In this document: piece by piece, positions 24,448 through 34,600 of the stretch
How the letters are laid out: each line of letters opens with the position of its first letter
Position numbering within the stretch: position 1 is the stretch's first letter
Assembly (NCBI GenBank): GCA_964371945.1
Contig: CAYJPA010000034.1
Location: forward strand, 1-53,741
Length of the DNA stretch: 53,741 nucleotides
Source: CAYJPA01 sp964371945
GTDB taxonomy: Bacteria; Chloroflexota; Chloroflexia; Thermomicrobiales; UBA6265
Reading direction: 5' to 3'
Notes under the pieces: generated by a model
Databases searched by the model: none
Told to the model about the DNA's origin: nothing
The model's input: only the letters and a program-made list of their open reading frames with translations
Made by a program: the position numbers and the translations under genes

Positions 24448-25644
24448 ATGAATTTCGATCTTACCGACGAGCAAAAGCAAGTTCAGAGCATGGTTCGTGA
24501 ATTTGCCGCGCGCGAGATCGCCCCGTACATCCAGGAATGGGACGCCAAATCCGAGTTCCACCGAGAGGTGCTCGACAAGATGGGCGAGCTTGGGATACTC
24601 GGACTGCCGATTCCAGAGCAATACGGCGGGCTTGGACTCGACTACGTGAGCCTGGCGCTGGCATGCGAGGAGCTCGAATATGTCGATACCTTCCTGCGCG
24701 TGATCATGAGCGTACATGTTGGCTTGAACAGCCTCGCACTGCTCCAATGGGCAACTGAAGAGCAGAAGCAGCGTTGGCTTACACCTCAAGCTCAGGGGCA
24801 GAAGATCGGAACCTTTGGCTTGACCGAGCCAAACGCCGGATCCGACGCCGGTTCAATCGAATCGACCGTCGTCCGCGATGGTGATAGCTATGTTCTCAAT
24901 GGCTCAAAACTCTGGATCTCGCTGGCCGATGTTGCCGACCACTTTCTAGTTTTTGCCAGCATGGATCGTTCCAAAAAGCATCATGGCTTGTCCGCGTTCG
25001 TGCTCGAACGTGGAATGGACGGCTTCACCACCGGGTCCATCAAGGGTAAGCTTGGCGTTCGCGCCGGAAACACCGGCGAGCTCGCGTTCAACAACGTACG
25101 GATTCCAATTGAAAACAGGATCGGCGAAGAGGGCGAAGGCTTCAAGATCGCGATGAGCTGTATCGATCAAGGGCGCTTTACGGTTGGCTCCGGCGCCGTC
25201 GGTCTCACTCGCGCTTGTCTGGACGAGAGCGTCAAGTATGCGAACGCCCGCATGGCCTTTGGCCAGCCGATTGGCAAGTTCGAGCTTGTGCAGCAGATGA
25301 TCGCGAAGATGGCCGCCGGTTACGAGACTTCGTACTTGTTGACCATGAAGGCCGCCGAGTTGAAGAATCGTGGTATCAGGAGCACGCGCGAAACGTCGCT
25401 CATGAAGTGGCACAGTTGCGATGTCGCGTTGCAGTCGGCCGATGACGCTATCCAGATTCACGGCTCCTACGGCTTTTCGAACGAGTATCCGGTAGAGCGC
25501 TTTTGGCGAAACGCGCGCGGAGCCGTCATTTATGAAGGCACGCGCGAGATTCACACCGTGCTTCAGGCAGAGTACGCGCTTGGATACCGGCAGGATAAGC
25601 CGATTCGCAGGCCGCAGCTGCCCGCGGTGGGATTCGATCTCTAG
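24448..25644 (+). CDS. Acyl-CoA dehydrogenase
   Basis: The 398-residue FAD enzyme introduces the alpha-beta double bond in acyl-CoA and hands electrons to ETF. FGLTEPNAGSD is the flavin/substrate signature, and ARMAFGQPIGKFELVQQ and QIHGSYGFSNEYPVERFWR are C-terminal helices. The catalytic base is the Glu in VIYEGTREIH, the short/medium-chain position. The frame opens at 24298, but the ATG at 24448 (MNFDLTDEQKQVQSM) is the family start. Exact chain-length preference is open; a branched-chain or glutaryl-like substrate is possible. It heads a plus-strand block that contains its own ETF. Confidence 0.92.
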   Translation: MNFDLTDEQKQVQSMVREFAAREIAPYIQEWDAKSEFHREVLDKMGELGILGLPIPEQYGGLGLDYVSLALACEELEYVDTFLRVIMSVHVGLNSLALLQWATEEQKQRWLTPQAQGQKIGTFGLTEPNAGSDAGSIESTVVRDGDSYVLNGSKLWISLADVADHFLVFASMDRSKKHHGLSAFVLERGMDGFTTGSIKGKLGVRAGNTGELAFNNVRIPIENRIGEEGEGFKIAMSCIDQGRFTVGSGAVGLTRACLDESVKYANARMAFGQPIGKFELVQQMIAKMAAGYETSYLLTMKAAELKNRGIRSTRETSLMKWHSCDVALQSADDAIQIHGSYGFSNEYPVERFWRNARGAVIYEGTREIHTVLQAEYALGYRQDKPIRRPQLPAVGFDL

Positions 25645-25683
25645 AAGTCCGTTCCGGTCCCCTGGATCTCGAACGGGATCGAC

Positions 25684-25706
25684 GGCCAGGGCAGCGCGCC
25701 CTGGCC
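25684..25706. other. Intercistronic hairpin
   Basis: GGCCAGGGC-agcgc-GCCCTGGCC is a perfect 9-bp stem between the dehydrogenase stop and the thiolase start. With no T-run it is more likely an mRNA processing/stability stem than a terminator. Confidence 0.45.
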
Positions 25707-25764
25707 GCTCGTGCGTAAATAGCCGGGTGAGAACGAAGGCAAGTAACAAGTCAGGAGCCACACC

Positions 25765-26955
25765 GTGGCAAAGAGCGTGATCCTCGGTGGAGCAAGAACC
25801 CCATTCGGTAAGCTCGGCGGCGCGCTTGCATCCAAACAAGCGGTGGAGCTCGGCGGGATCGCAATTCAGGCCGCGATCGAACGCTCTGGCGTGTCGCCTG
25901 ATGCGATCGAGCACGTGATCATGGGCCAGGTTCTGCAGGGTGGCGCCGGCCAGATTCCATCGCGGCAGGCGGCGTTCAATGCGGACCTGGCGAAAACCGT
26001 CACGTCCGAGACGATCAACCGGGTGTGCGGCTCCGGGATGCGCGCTGTCAATCTTGCAGATCTCCTGATCCGATCCGACGAGCACCAGGTGATCGTCGCG
26101 GGGGGCATGGAGAGCATGAGCAATGCTCCTTACCTCTTGCGAAAGGCCCGGTTCGGCTACCGTTTCGGCGACGGCATTATTGAAGACATGATGATCAACG
26201 ACGGGCTCCTATGCGCGCTCGAAGGGGTGCAAATGGGAACCCACGGCGACAATGTTGCCGCCGAGGAGGGCGTTGGACGGGAGATCCAGGATGCGTGGGC
26301 GCTTCGATCGCACCAGCGGGCAATCGCCGCGCAAGACTCCGGCCGTCACGGTGAGGAGATCGCTCCAATAAAGATCGTGACGCGAAAGTCGACAACATTG
26401 GTCGACACAGATGAAGCGCCACGGCGCGACACCAGTTCCGAAGCGCTTGCCAAGCTCGATCCCGCGTTCAATGTTGGCGGCACCGTTACCGCCGGCAACG
26501 CACCGGGTCTAAACGACGGCGCCGCTGCACTTATCGTCACCTCCGATGCCTGGGCGGCTGAGCTTGGACACCGCCCGCTCGCGACGATCGTCTCTCAGGC
26601 CGAAGCCGCTTGGGGGCCGGCCTATCTGGCATACACGCCGGCAATGGCCGCGGAGATCGCGCTCAGGAAGGCCGGCATCAAAGCGTCGGACCTGGCACTC
26701 GTCGAGATCAATGAAGCCTTTGCGAATGTCGCGTATGTCTCCGCAATGCGACTCGGTGTCAGCGACGAGATTGTCAATGTCAACGGCGGCGCGGTCGCCC
26801 TCGGTCATCCGATTGGGGCGAGCGGCGCCAGACTCGTATTGACACTTGTTTTGGAACTTCGAAGGCGCGGCGGCGGCTACGGTTTGGCAGCGATCTGCTC
26901 GGGCGGTGGACAAGGCGACGCGATCATCGTCCATGTCGATCCGAAGGGGCTCTAG
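25765..26955 (+). CDS. Acetyl-CoA acyltransferase (thiolase)
   Basis: The 396-residue thiolase has nucleophile Cys88 in NRVCGSGMRAV, NEAFAN, the GHPIGASGAR His motif, and the second catalytic Cys in CSGGGQGDA. It cleaves 3-ketoacyl-CoA, or condenses two acetyl-CoA in the reverse direction. The GTG start has CAGGAG seven bases upstream. Four bases separate it from the gamma-carbonic-anhydrase-like gene. No 3-hydroxyacyl-CoA dehydrogenase gene is in the block, so that step must be encoded elsewhere. Confidence 0.94.
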   Translation: MAKSVILGGARTPFGKLGGALASKQAVELGGIAIQAAIERSGVSPDAIEHVIMGQVLQGGAGQIPSRQAAFNADLAKTVTSETINRVCGSGMRAVNLADLLIRSDEHQVIVAGGMESMSNAPYLLRKARFGYRFGDGIIEDMMINDGLLCALEGVQMGTHGDNVAAEEGVGREIQDAWALRSHQRAIAAQDSGRHGEEIAPIKIVTRKSTTLVDTDEAPRRDTSSEALAKLDPAFNVGGTVTAGNAPGLNDGAAALIVTSDAWAAELGHRPLATIVSQAEAAWGPAYLAYTPAMAAEIALRKAGIKASDLALVEINEAFANVAYVSAMRLGVSDEIVNVNGGAVALGHPIGASGARLVLTLVLELRRRGGGYGLAAICSGGGQGDAIIVHVDPKGL

Positions 26956-26959
26956 CAAT

Positions 26960-27502
26960 ATGACCGGAGTCTATTCACTGAACGGCGTCACGCCCAAGAT
27001 CGCGGACGATGTCTATATCGCGCCCGGCGCGATCGTGGCTGGCGATGTCGAGATCGGGACGGGATCGAGCATTTGGTTCAACGTGGTTCTTCGCGGCGAC
27101 ACTGAACCGATCCGGATAGGTGCCAGGACGAACATCCAGGACGGCGCCGTGCTCCACATAGACCCGGGCGCGCCTTGCATCGTTGGTGATGATGTCACAA
27201 TCGGGCACGGCGCGATCGTCCATGGAGCCAACATTGGAAATGGCGCAACTATCGGGATGGGCGCGGTCGTGCTTTCGCTCGCGACGATCGGTGAGCGCGC
27301 GGTAATTGCCGCCGGCGCGGTGGTTTCGGAAGGAACCGAGGTGCCACCGGCCACGTTGATGATGGGCGTGCCTGCCAAGCCCCGGCGAGAGCTGGAGCCC
27401 GAGCTGCAAGAACGAATGGCGATGGGATCGCGTCACTACGTTGAAAACGGCAAACGCTTTCGAACGGGGCTGCGTTCTGTATGTGAAACAGAGAAGGAGT
27501 GA
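26960..27502 (+). CDS. Gamma-carbonic-anhydrase-family / PaaY-like hexapeptide-repeat protein
   Basis: The 180-residue left-handed beta-helix has I-G-x-G-x repeats along its length. All three metal-binding His of the gamma class are present: one in GAVLHID and two in IGHGAIVHGA. The family includes carbonic anhydrases, ferripyochelin-binding-like proteins and the PaaY thioesterase of phenylacetate degradation. The context between thiolase and enoyl-CoA hydratase favours a CoA-thioester role, but sequence does not settle it. The ATG at 26960 is preferred; a longer frame overlaps the thiolase. Its stop TGA lies inside the ribosome-binding region of the next gene. Confidence 0.88.
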   Translation: MTGVYSLNGVTPKIADDVYIAPGAIVAGDVEIGTGSSIWFNVVLRGDTEPIRIGARTNIQDGAVLHIDPGAPCIVGDDVTIGHGAIVHGANIGNGATIGMGAVVLSLATIGERAVIAAGAVVSEGTEVPPATLMMGVPAKPRRELEPELQERMAMGSRHYVENGKRFRTGLRSVCETEKE

Positions 27503-27504
27503 CC

Positions 27505-28278
27505 TTGGCTGTCGAGATTGAAGTTGTGGATGGCGTTGCCATGGTCACGATGAGCCGGCCTGAAGCGCTCAACGCGTTCAACACCGAGCAGCTCAAGACC
27601 ATGATCGACGCGTTTCGTCGGGTGCGCGACGATGATTCGGTCCGCTGCGTGATCCTGACCGGGGCCGGCGAGCGAGCATTTGCGGCCGGCGCCGATATCA
27701 AGGAGATGGCCGGCAAATCCGAAGCTGAAGGACTCGCATTCGGTCGGCTTGGTCACGCGATGACCAACACAGTCGAATCGATGGCGAAACCGGTGATCGC
27801 CGCGGTGAATGGCTTTGCGCTTGGCGGCGGGTCAGAACTGGCACTTGCGTGCGACATCCGGCTGGCATCAGAGAATGCGGTTTTTGCGCAACCGGAAGTG
27901 TCGCTGGGGATTCCCCCCGGATGGGGAGCAACCCAGCGATTGACCCGCCTGGTTGGTACCGGATTGGCCGCCGAGATTATCTTCACCGGCCGCCGGGTGA
28001 AGGCCGACGAAGCGCTTCGGATTGGTTTAGTTAACGCGGTTTATCCGCTCGATCAATTGCTCGACGAAACCCGCAAGATCGCGTCGCAGATTGCGAAGCA
28101 GAGTCCGCGAGCGGTTGCGTCTTCGAAATCGCTGATCCAGTTGGCGTTCAACGGGCAGATGCGATCTGGCCTGGATACCGAGGCAAGCGTGTTTGGTCAG
28201 GCGTTCGGCACCGAGGATCAACGAGAAGGGATGAATGCCTTCATCGAAAAGCGAACCCCGAACTTCACCGACGCGTAA
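27505..28278 (+). CDS. Enoyl-CoA hydratase/isomerase
   Basis: The roughly 257-residue crotonase-fold enzyme has oxyanion-hole segments AAGADIKEM and ALGGGSELALACD, and the second catalytic Glu in QPEVSLGIPPGWGATQRL. It hydrates 2-enoyl-CoA to 3-hydroxyacyl-CoA. I chose TTG 27505 because AAGGAG sits at proper spacing before it. The in-frame GTG at 27499 falls within that ribosome-binding site. Translation is coupled to the preceding hexapeptide-repeat gene. Both catalytic Glu residues are present. Confidence 0.92.
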   Translation: MAVEIEVVDGVAMVTMSRPEALNAFNTEQLKTMIDAFRRVRDDDSVRCVILTGAGERAFAAGADIKEMAGKSEAEGLAFGRLGHAMTNTVESMAKPVIAAVNGFALGGGSELALACDIRLASENAVFAQPEVSLGIPPGWGATQRLTRLVGTGLAAEIIFTGRRVKADEALRIGLVNAVYPLDQLLDETRKIASQIAKQSPRAVASSKSLIQLAFNGQMRSGLDTEASVFGQAFGTEDQREGMNAFIEKRTPNFTDA

Positions 28279-28296
28279 GCGCAAGGGAGCAGGTCG

Positions 28297-29058
28297 ATGC
28301 CCTATTCGATTGTCGTGTTGATCAAGCAAGTGCCCGATATGAACACGTTGCGAGTCGATCGTGCTACCGGCAAGCCATTGCTCAGCGGTCAACTCGCCAT
28401 CAGCTCCTACGACGACTACGCGATCGAGGAGGCGCTGCGGATCAAAGAAGTGCATGGCGGAGAGATCACGGTCATTTCGGCCGGCGCGCCCTCGGTGAAG
28501 GACGCGGTCACCCGCGCGCTTGCGATGGGCTGCGATCGCGGCATTGTTGTTGCACTCGACAACCTGCAAGGGCTCGATTCTTTGCAGGTCGCGGAACTGC
28601 TCGCGGAACAGATCAAGACGATCGAGTTCGACATCATCTTCGCGGGCCAGAACTCCGACGATGTATCGACCGGGCAGGTCGGTCCTCAAGTTGCAGAATT
28701 GCTTGGGATTCCGTCGCTTGGCTCGATCGCAAGCGTTCAGCCCGACGGTACAAAGCTTACGATTCCGCGGGATACCGAGGACGGACGTCAGACGATCGAG
28801 GTGCAAACACCGGTCATGTTGATGGCGCAGGCCGGTCTCAACGAGCCCCGCTATCCATCGCTCAAAGGCATCATGGCGGCCAAGAAGAAGCCGCTCGATA
28901 CCGTAACGGCAACCGTCGCTGGAGTCTCGAACCGATTGAGCTGGGGCGAGCCCACGGTGCCGGAGCGTCAGCCGGCAGGCATCCTGGTCCAGGATCAACC
29001 TGCCGCTGAAGCTGCAAAACAGCTTGTCGGCTGGCTCCGAAAGCGGAAACTCGTCTAG
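28297..29058 (+). CDS. etfB: Electron transfer flavoprotein beta subunit (EtfB/FixA)
   Basis: The 253-residue subunit starts MPYSIVVLIKQVPD and holds the AMP- or FAD-binding loop (ALAMGCDRGIVV; GQNSDDVSTGQVGPQVAELLG). With EtfA it accepts electrons from the acyl-CoA dehydrogenase. AAGGGAG precedes the ATG. It is the first of an etfB-etfA-fixC run in the same order as fixABC. Whether the heterodimer bifurcates electrons cannot be decided by eye. Confidence 0.93.
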   Translation: MPYSIVVLIKQVPDMNTLRVDRATGKPLLSGQLAISSYDDYAIEEALRIKEVHGGEITVISAGAPSVKDAVTRALAMGCDRGIVVALDNLQGLDSLQVAELLAEQIKTIEFDIIFAGQNSDDVSTGQVGPQVAELLGIPSLGSIASVQPDGTKLTIPRDTEDGRQTIEVQTPVMLMAQAGLNEPRYPSLKGIMAAKKKPLDTVTATVAGVSNRLSWGEPTVPERQPAGILVQDQPAAEAAKQLVGWLRKRKLV

Positions 29059-29103
29059 CAAACGAACGTTGGCGTGAGCAAGGCATCGCGCTGGAGGAGC
29101 ACC

Positions 29104-30084
29104 ATGGCCGGAACAGTATTGGTTGTCGCGGAAGCAGGCGAGTCGGGACTTCGTCCGATCTCACTCGAGTTGGTCACCGCGGCTCTCGAAGTTGCAGGGC
29201 TCGCCGGGAGCACGGTCACCGCACTGATCATGGGTAGTGGGGTCGACGACGCCGCGGCAAAGCTGGCCGGTACTGGCGTCGAACGCGTGCTGATTGTCGA
29301 TGATGAACGGCTCTCGCATCTGACGCCGCCGTTGCTTGCTCACGCATTGGCAGGTGTGATCGAGTCCCTTCAACCCTTCGCGGTGATCGTACCAACCACG
29401 ACGGCAGGCATCGAGTATGCCCCGCGAGTAGCGGCGCGGCTCAATTTGCCGATCGCGTCGGATTGCATCGGACTGTCGGTCGAAGATGGCGCACTCATCG
29501 CAATTCGACCAATCCTTGGTGGCCGGGTTCAGACGGCCGTCAAGATGAGCAACGCCAGCCCGGCGATCGTCACCGTGCGGCAGGGCAGCTTCGAAAAAAC
29601 CGTCGAAACGGCTGGCGACACGACACCGGAAACCTTTCCAGTGAATCTCGATAGTGCCGACAATCGCATTAGGGTGGTCGGTGTCGCGGAAAAGGAGACC
29701 GGCGATGTCGGGCTCGATACCGCCAAGACGATCGTCGGCGGTGGACGCGGGCTCAAAGAGGCGAGCAATTTCGGTTTGGTCGAAGAACTTGCCGCAGCAC
29801 TCGGCGGCGCGGTCGCCGCGACTCGCGCCGTAACCGATGCCGGCTGGCGGCCTCATCACGATCAAATCGGCCAAACCGGACGAGTCGTCTCGCCGAGACT
29901 CTACATCGCGGTCGGGATCAGCGGCGCGGCCCAACATGTCACCGGTTTGCAGGGCGCCGAGAACGTCGTTGCCATCAATCGCGATCCGGATGCGCCCATC
30001 TTCAAGATCGCATCGTTTGGCATTGTGGGCGATCTGTTCGAGATTGTGCCCGCAATCATTGCGGAATTGAAAGCGAGCGCCTAA
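29104..30084 (+). CDS. etfA: Electron transfer flavoprotein alpha subunit (EtfA/FixB)
   Basis: The 326-residue subunit has the C-terminal FAD domain with the family signature DAGWRPHHDQIGQTGRVVSP, LYIAVGISGAAQHVTG, and AINRDPDAPIFKIASFGIVG. The start ATG 29104 follows GGAGGAG by four bases; the frame extends to 29074 without support. It pairs with EtfB, encoded 45 bp upstream, and is followed by the quinone oxidoreductase, so electrons should flow into the membrane quinone pool. Confidence 0.94.
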   Translation: MAGTVLVVAEAGESGLRPISLELVTAALEVAGLAGSTVTALIMGSGVDDAAAKLAGTGVERVLIVDDERLSHLTPPLLAHALAGVIESLQPFAVIVPTTTAGIEYAPRVAARLNLPIASDCIGLSVEDGALIAIRPILGGRVQTAVKMSNASPAIVTVRQGSFEKTVETAGDTTPETFPVNLDSADNRIRVVGVAEKETGDVGLDTAKTIVGGGRGLKEASNFGLVEELAAALGGAVAATRAVTDAGWRPHHDQIGQTGRVVSPRLYIAVGISGAAQHVTGLQGAENVVAINRDPDAPIFKIASFGIVGDLFEIVPAIIAELKASA

Positions 30085-30112
30085 TCGGGCGGATGGGACA
30101 AAGGAGCGAACA

Positions 30113-31408
30113 GTGGCTGATGAGCGGTTCGATGCGATTGTCGTCGGAGCCGGCCCGGCCGGGATCACGGCCGCCAAAGACCTCGCCGCTGGTGGACTTT
30201 CGGTGGTCGTGCTTGAGCGCGGTCAGTATCCGGGCTCAAAAAACGTCTCCGGCGGCATCCTTTATCGCCAGCCAACTGAAGAGATGGCGCCTGGCTTCGA
30301 ATCTGAGGCCCCGCTGGAACGGCCAATCATCGAACAGCGTTATCTGATGCTGACCGAAGACGCGATGCTCGGCGGTCTCTTCCGGTCGATGAAGTTCGCG
30401 GAGGCGCCGTACAACGCTTATTCCGTGCTCCGCTCTGAATTCGACCGCTGGTACGCGACCAAAGCCGAAGAAGCGGGGGCAGAAGTCTATCCCGAATTCA
30501 CTGTTACGGATCTGATTTGGGAAGAGGGCGCGGTCGCCGGCGTGACGACCGGCGAGCCGGATGGCGAGCTGCGGGCACACGTGGTCGTACTCGCGGATGG
30601 CGCGAATTCACTGCTCGCGCAACGGGCAGGGTTGCATCGGGAATGGGATCCGATCGACCAGGCGCTTGTCGCGAAAGAACTGATCGCGCTGCCGGCGGAG
30701 AAGATCGAAGACCGCTTCGCGCTCCCCACTGGACTCGGCACCGCCTACGAAATCTTCGGGGAATCGACCGCCGGCATGCTTGGTTACGGCTTCATCTACA
30801 CCAACAAGGAATCGATCTCGATCGGCACCGGCGCCTTGTTGCAAGATTTGATAGACAGTGGGCGCAATGTCAACGATCTGCTCGACCGATTCAAGCGCCA
30901 TCCCGCGATCGCTCCGCTCCTGCAGGGCGGCGAGACGATCGAGTATTCGGCCCATCTCATTCCTGAGGGTGGTTTCAAGCGGCTCCCGCAACTCTTTTCC
31001 GACGGCGTGATCGTGGTCGGTGATGCAGCGGGATTGGTGAATCCGGTCAATCGCGAGGGCGCGAACCTGGCGATGCTCTCCGGTCGATTCGCGGCGCAGG
31101 CGGTCATCGAAGCCAGGGAACGCGGGGATACCTCTGCCGCATCGCTGTCAAGGTATCGGGAATTGCTCGACGACAGTCTCGTCATGAAGGATATCTACAA
31201 GATCCGGAACACCACCGATTTCGCGCATGCCCGTCCACACCTCTTCACCTACTACCCGAAATTGATGGCCGACGCGGCCGAAGAGTATTTGACCGTGGAC
31301 GGGGTTTCAAAAAAGGAAAAGCAAAAGAAGATCGCTTCGATCTTCACGAGCGTTCCTAAGAGCCGACTGCTGAACGATGCCTGGGGCGCCTTTCGTTCAT
31401 TGACCTGA
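30113..31408 (+). CDS. FixC-like electron-transferring-flavoprotein:quinone oxidoreductase
   Basis: The 431-residue FAD protein has the dinucleotide motif VVGAGPAGITAAKDLA at the N-terminus and the second FAD motif GVIVVGDAAGLVNPVNREG. Its length is that of FixC, not of the longer ETF-QO that carries a fused 4Fe-4S domain. FixC works with a separate ferredoxin-like FixX; no fixX follows in the next 250 bp. GTG start with AAAGGAG five bases upstream. It ends the plus-strand lipid-oxidation block and is followed by REP-like palindromes. Confidence 0.9.
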   Translation: MADERFDAIVVGAGPAGITAAKDLAAGGLSVVVLERGQYPGSKNVSGGILYRQPTEEMAPGFESEAPLERPIIEQRYLMLTEDAMLGGLFRSMKFAEAPYNAYSVLRSEFDRWYATKAEEAGAEVYPEFTVTDLIWEEGAVAGVTTGEPDGELRAHVVVLADGANSLLAQRAGLHREWDPIDQALVAKELIALPAEKIEDRFALPTGLGTAYEIFGESTAGMLGYGFIYTNKESISIGTGALLQDLIDSGRNVNDLLDRFKRHPAIAPLLQGGETIEYSAHLIPEGGFKRLPQLFSDGVIVVGDAAGLVNPVNREGANLAMLSGRFAAQAVIEARERGDTSAASLSRYRELLDDSLVMKDIYKIRNTTDFAHARPHLFTYYPKLMADAAEEYLTVDGVSKKEKQKKIASIFTSVPKSRLLNDAWGAFRSLT

Positions 31409-31446
31409 TTCGCACCTGTGTGGGAATGCACATGATGCCAATGTAA

Positions 31447-31464
31447 GGCGTTTCGAGAAACGCC
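31447..31464. repeat. REP-like palindrome after fixC
   Basis: GGCGTTTC-ga-GAAACGCC is a perfect 8-bp inverted repeat 39 bp after the fixC stop. The nearly identical palindrome at 31567-31586 marks both as members of one repeat family; it may double as terminator. Confidence 0.6.
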
Positions 31465-31566
31465 CTCATTCCGATTCAAACAAACATACTCCAGTGCATC
31501 CGGGCAGACGGATTCTTCGCGTAGTATAGAACCGCGTTCTGAAGAAGCCGTGTGGCATGACGCGTT

Positions 31567-31586
31567 GGGCGTTTCACGAAACGCCC
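31567..31586. repeat. REP-like palindrome, second copy
   Basis: GGGCGTTTC-ac-GAAACGCCC followed by CTACA. It repeats the 31447 stem with one extra pair. Its CCCCTACA tail also follows the stem at 39807-39828. Confidence 0.65.
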
Positions 31587-31665
31587 CTACACATTGCCTC
31601 GTATCAGTTACTGTAGAGGAATTGCTGGGGCCGGGCGTACGAAGTGTCCGCCCGGCCCCTGACCG

Positions 31666-34600
31666 TTACTTCTCGTCGCTGAGGAGGATCGCGGGTACTC
31701 CACTCTCTGATACAAGGCTGTTGAATCCTGGCAAATCGGTCGCGAGCACCTTCTTGAGCTCGGCCAGTTGAACGTCGACTTTTGAGGCCAGGTCCACAAA
31801 GAGCTCGCCGGCCTGTTTGGTCGGTGCAGCATCCGCGTTGCCGACCATAAACGAGAGCGCGGCCAGCTTCGAGTTCAGCTTCACCGGGTAGTTCAAACTG
31901 TCTTGCTCGCTTTGGATCTTGACCTGGAGCAATTCCTCCTCGACCGAGTCAAGCCGCTCGACCAGCAACTTGCCGCCCGCGACGACCCCCGGCTCCGCCT
32001 CCGTATTCTTGACGCGTCGCGCCCATTCGACCGCTTGCGTGCGAATCGTCCGAATCGAATTCACCGCCTTGTTGAGCGCGTCGTGCTTAAGATGGATCGC
32101 GTTCAGAAGCTCGAATTGCTCGCGATACTGTGCGGGCGTCGTGGAGAGCCGCGGATCTTTCAAAACCTCGAATGACTCTGTTTGGACCGTCTTCCCGACC
32201 GTAAGGCGGACCTGGTAGGTTCCAGGAACAACCTTGGGTCCGTCGCGTCCCGGCTGATCGCCGCCCTTGGTCGCGATCTTGGTCGCCTTCGCGAGCTTGA
32301 AGTCCCACACAAACCGGTTCAATCCTGATTTCGCGGGGACAAACGCTTCATCCGGTTCTTCGTCTTCCTTCTTTTCGGCAGGCGGGAACTCCTTGTCGTC
32401 CTTTTTCTCCTGCTCATCCTTCTTCGGTTTGCTCTTGAACGACCGAATCTCGCCGCCATCTTTGTCAAGGATCGCGAGCGTGATCTCCTCCTTCGGCTCT
32501 TCTGGCAGCAGGTAGTTGATGATCACGCCGTCGGGCGGATTCTCGCCGGCATCGAGCCAGCTCTGTTTCACCTCACCGGCAGGGCTCTTGTCGTACATGT
32601 AGGCGGGCACTTGAGTGGCCGCGAACGCGTAGTTTTTGCCCTGCACGGGGCTGTGGCCAAAGCCAGACATCGAACCATACCGGAAGGTGTCGCGGGGCTT
32701 GATGAGCGTGACCTTCTCGGGCGCCTCCTGCCTGGCGAGCTGCCGGATCAGCGTCACATCATCGAGAATCCAGAATGAGCGCCCGTGGGTCGCGACCACA
32801 AGGTCCTCTTCGGTGAAAACGAAATCGTGGATCGGAACGACCGGCAGGTTCCCACCAAGCCGTTTCCAGTTCACACCGTCGTCGTACGAAACGTAGATCC
32901 CGGTTTCGGTTCCAGCGTAGAGCAGTCCTTTTTGCCCTGGATCCTCCCGGATGACGCGGGTGAAGTCATCGGCAGGGATTCCGCCGGTGATCTTGGTCCA
33001 GGTTTTGCCGGAGTCGCTGGTTTTGATGAGGTATGGCTGGAAGTCATCGTGCTTGTACCGGTTGGCGGCCACGTACGCTGTCTTCGCGTTGTGCGGCGAC
33101 GCTTCGATCAGCGAGATCAGCGACCACTCCGGCAGGTCCTGCGGGGTGACATCGCTCCAGTTCTTGCCGCCGTCTGCTGAAAAGTGGATCAATCCGTCAT
33201 CGCTTCCGGCCCAGAGCAGACCTTGCTTGATCGGCGACTCCGCTATTGTAAAGACGGTGCCGTAGATCTCGGCGCCGGTATTGTCCTTGGTGATCGGACC
33301 GCCCGACGAACCGTGCGTCGATGGATCGTTCCGGGTCAGGTCGGGAGAGATCGTGTCCCAACTCGATCCCTCATTGATCGAACGGAAGACATGGTTGCCT
33401 CCGCAGTAAATCGTGTTGGGATCGTGCGGAGAAAGAATCAGTGGGTATGTCCACTGGAAGCGATACTTGTATGCCTCCGCGCCCGATCCCGAATACTCCT
33501 CCGGCCAAACCGAGATGCTTCGCGCCTGGCGCGATTCATGGTCGAGCCGGGTCATGTACCCCTGGTACTCGCCCGCATAGACGATGTTTGGATTGTCCGG
33601 CCGTACCGCGATGTACCCGGCCTCGCCGCCGCCGACTTCATACCACTCGGTGCGCGTGATCACCCCGTGGTTTGAGCGACTTGGAACGCACATCGAGGTG
33701 TTGTCTTGCTGCGAGCCATAGACCCGGTACGGACGACGGCTGTCAGTCGTCACATGATAGAACTCGGAGGTCGGTTGGTTGTATTGCGCCGACCATGAAA
33801 GACCGCCGTTGTAGCTGACGGTGCCGCCGCCATCATTGCCGAGCAGCATCCGGCGCGGATCAGCCGGATCGATCCATAGATCGTGGTTGTCGCCGTGCGG
33901 CGCCGGAACCGGCTCGAAGACCTTGCCGCCGTCGACACCGCGGAACATTTCGACATTGAGCACCCAGACGGTATTGGCATCCTTCGGATCGGCATGGATG
34001 TGTGAGTAGTACCAGGCGCGTTGGCGGAGCCGCCGATCCTCGTTGAGGCGCTGCCACGTTTCGCCGCCATCGTCGGAGCGGAAGACGCCGCCATCCTCGT
34101 TCTCGACAATCGCCCAAACACGGCCGGATTGCGCGGGAGAGGCCACCACGCCGATCTTGCCCTTCAGCCCTTTTGGCATGCCGGGTTTGTCCGTGAGCTC
34201 GTCCCAGGTGTCGCCGCCATCGCGAGAGCGAAAGAGACCAGAACCTTCGCCGCCGCTCGAGAGGTAATGGGGGCCGCGCCGCGCTTGCCAGAGCGAGGCG
34301 TAGATGATCCGGGGATTGTTCGGATCAAGGCTAATGTCGCCCGCGCCGGTATCCTCGTTTCGCTTGAGTATGAGCTCCCAGGTGGCGCCGCCATCCTTCG
34401 TCCGGTAGACGCCGCGCTCAGGGTTTGGACCATGGGCGTGACCGAATGCGGCGACGTACGCGACTTCCGGATTGCCTGGATGAACGCGAACCTTTGCGAT
34501 ATTACGCGTTTCAGCGAGTCCAACGTGCGTCCAGGACTTGCCGGCATCGGTCGATTTGTAAACACCGTCGCCGTGAGAGACGTTGCCCCGGATGGTCGAT

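Noticed and set aside
24946..26085. 379-codon open frame on the minus strand
   Set aside because: Antisense to acyl-CoA dehydrogenase and thiolase genes whose catalytic motifs are intact; no protein-like motifs.
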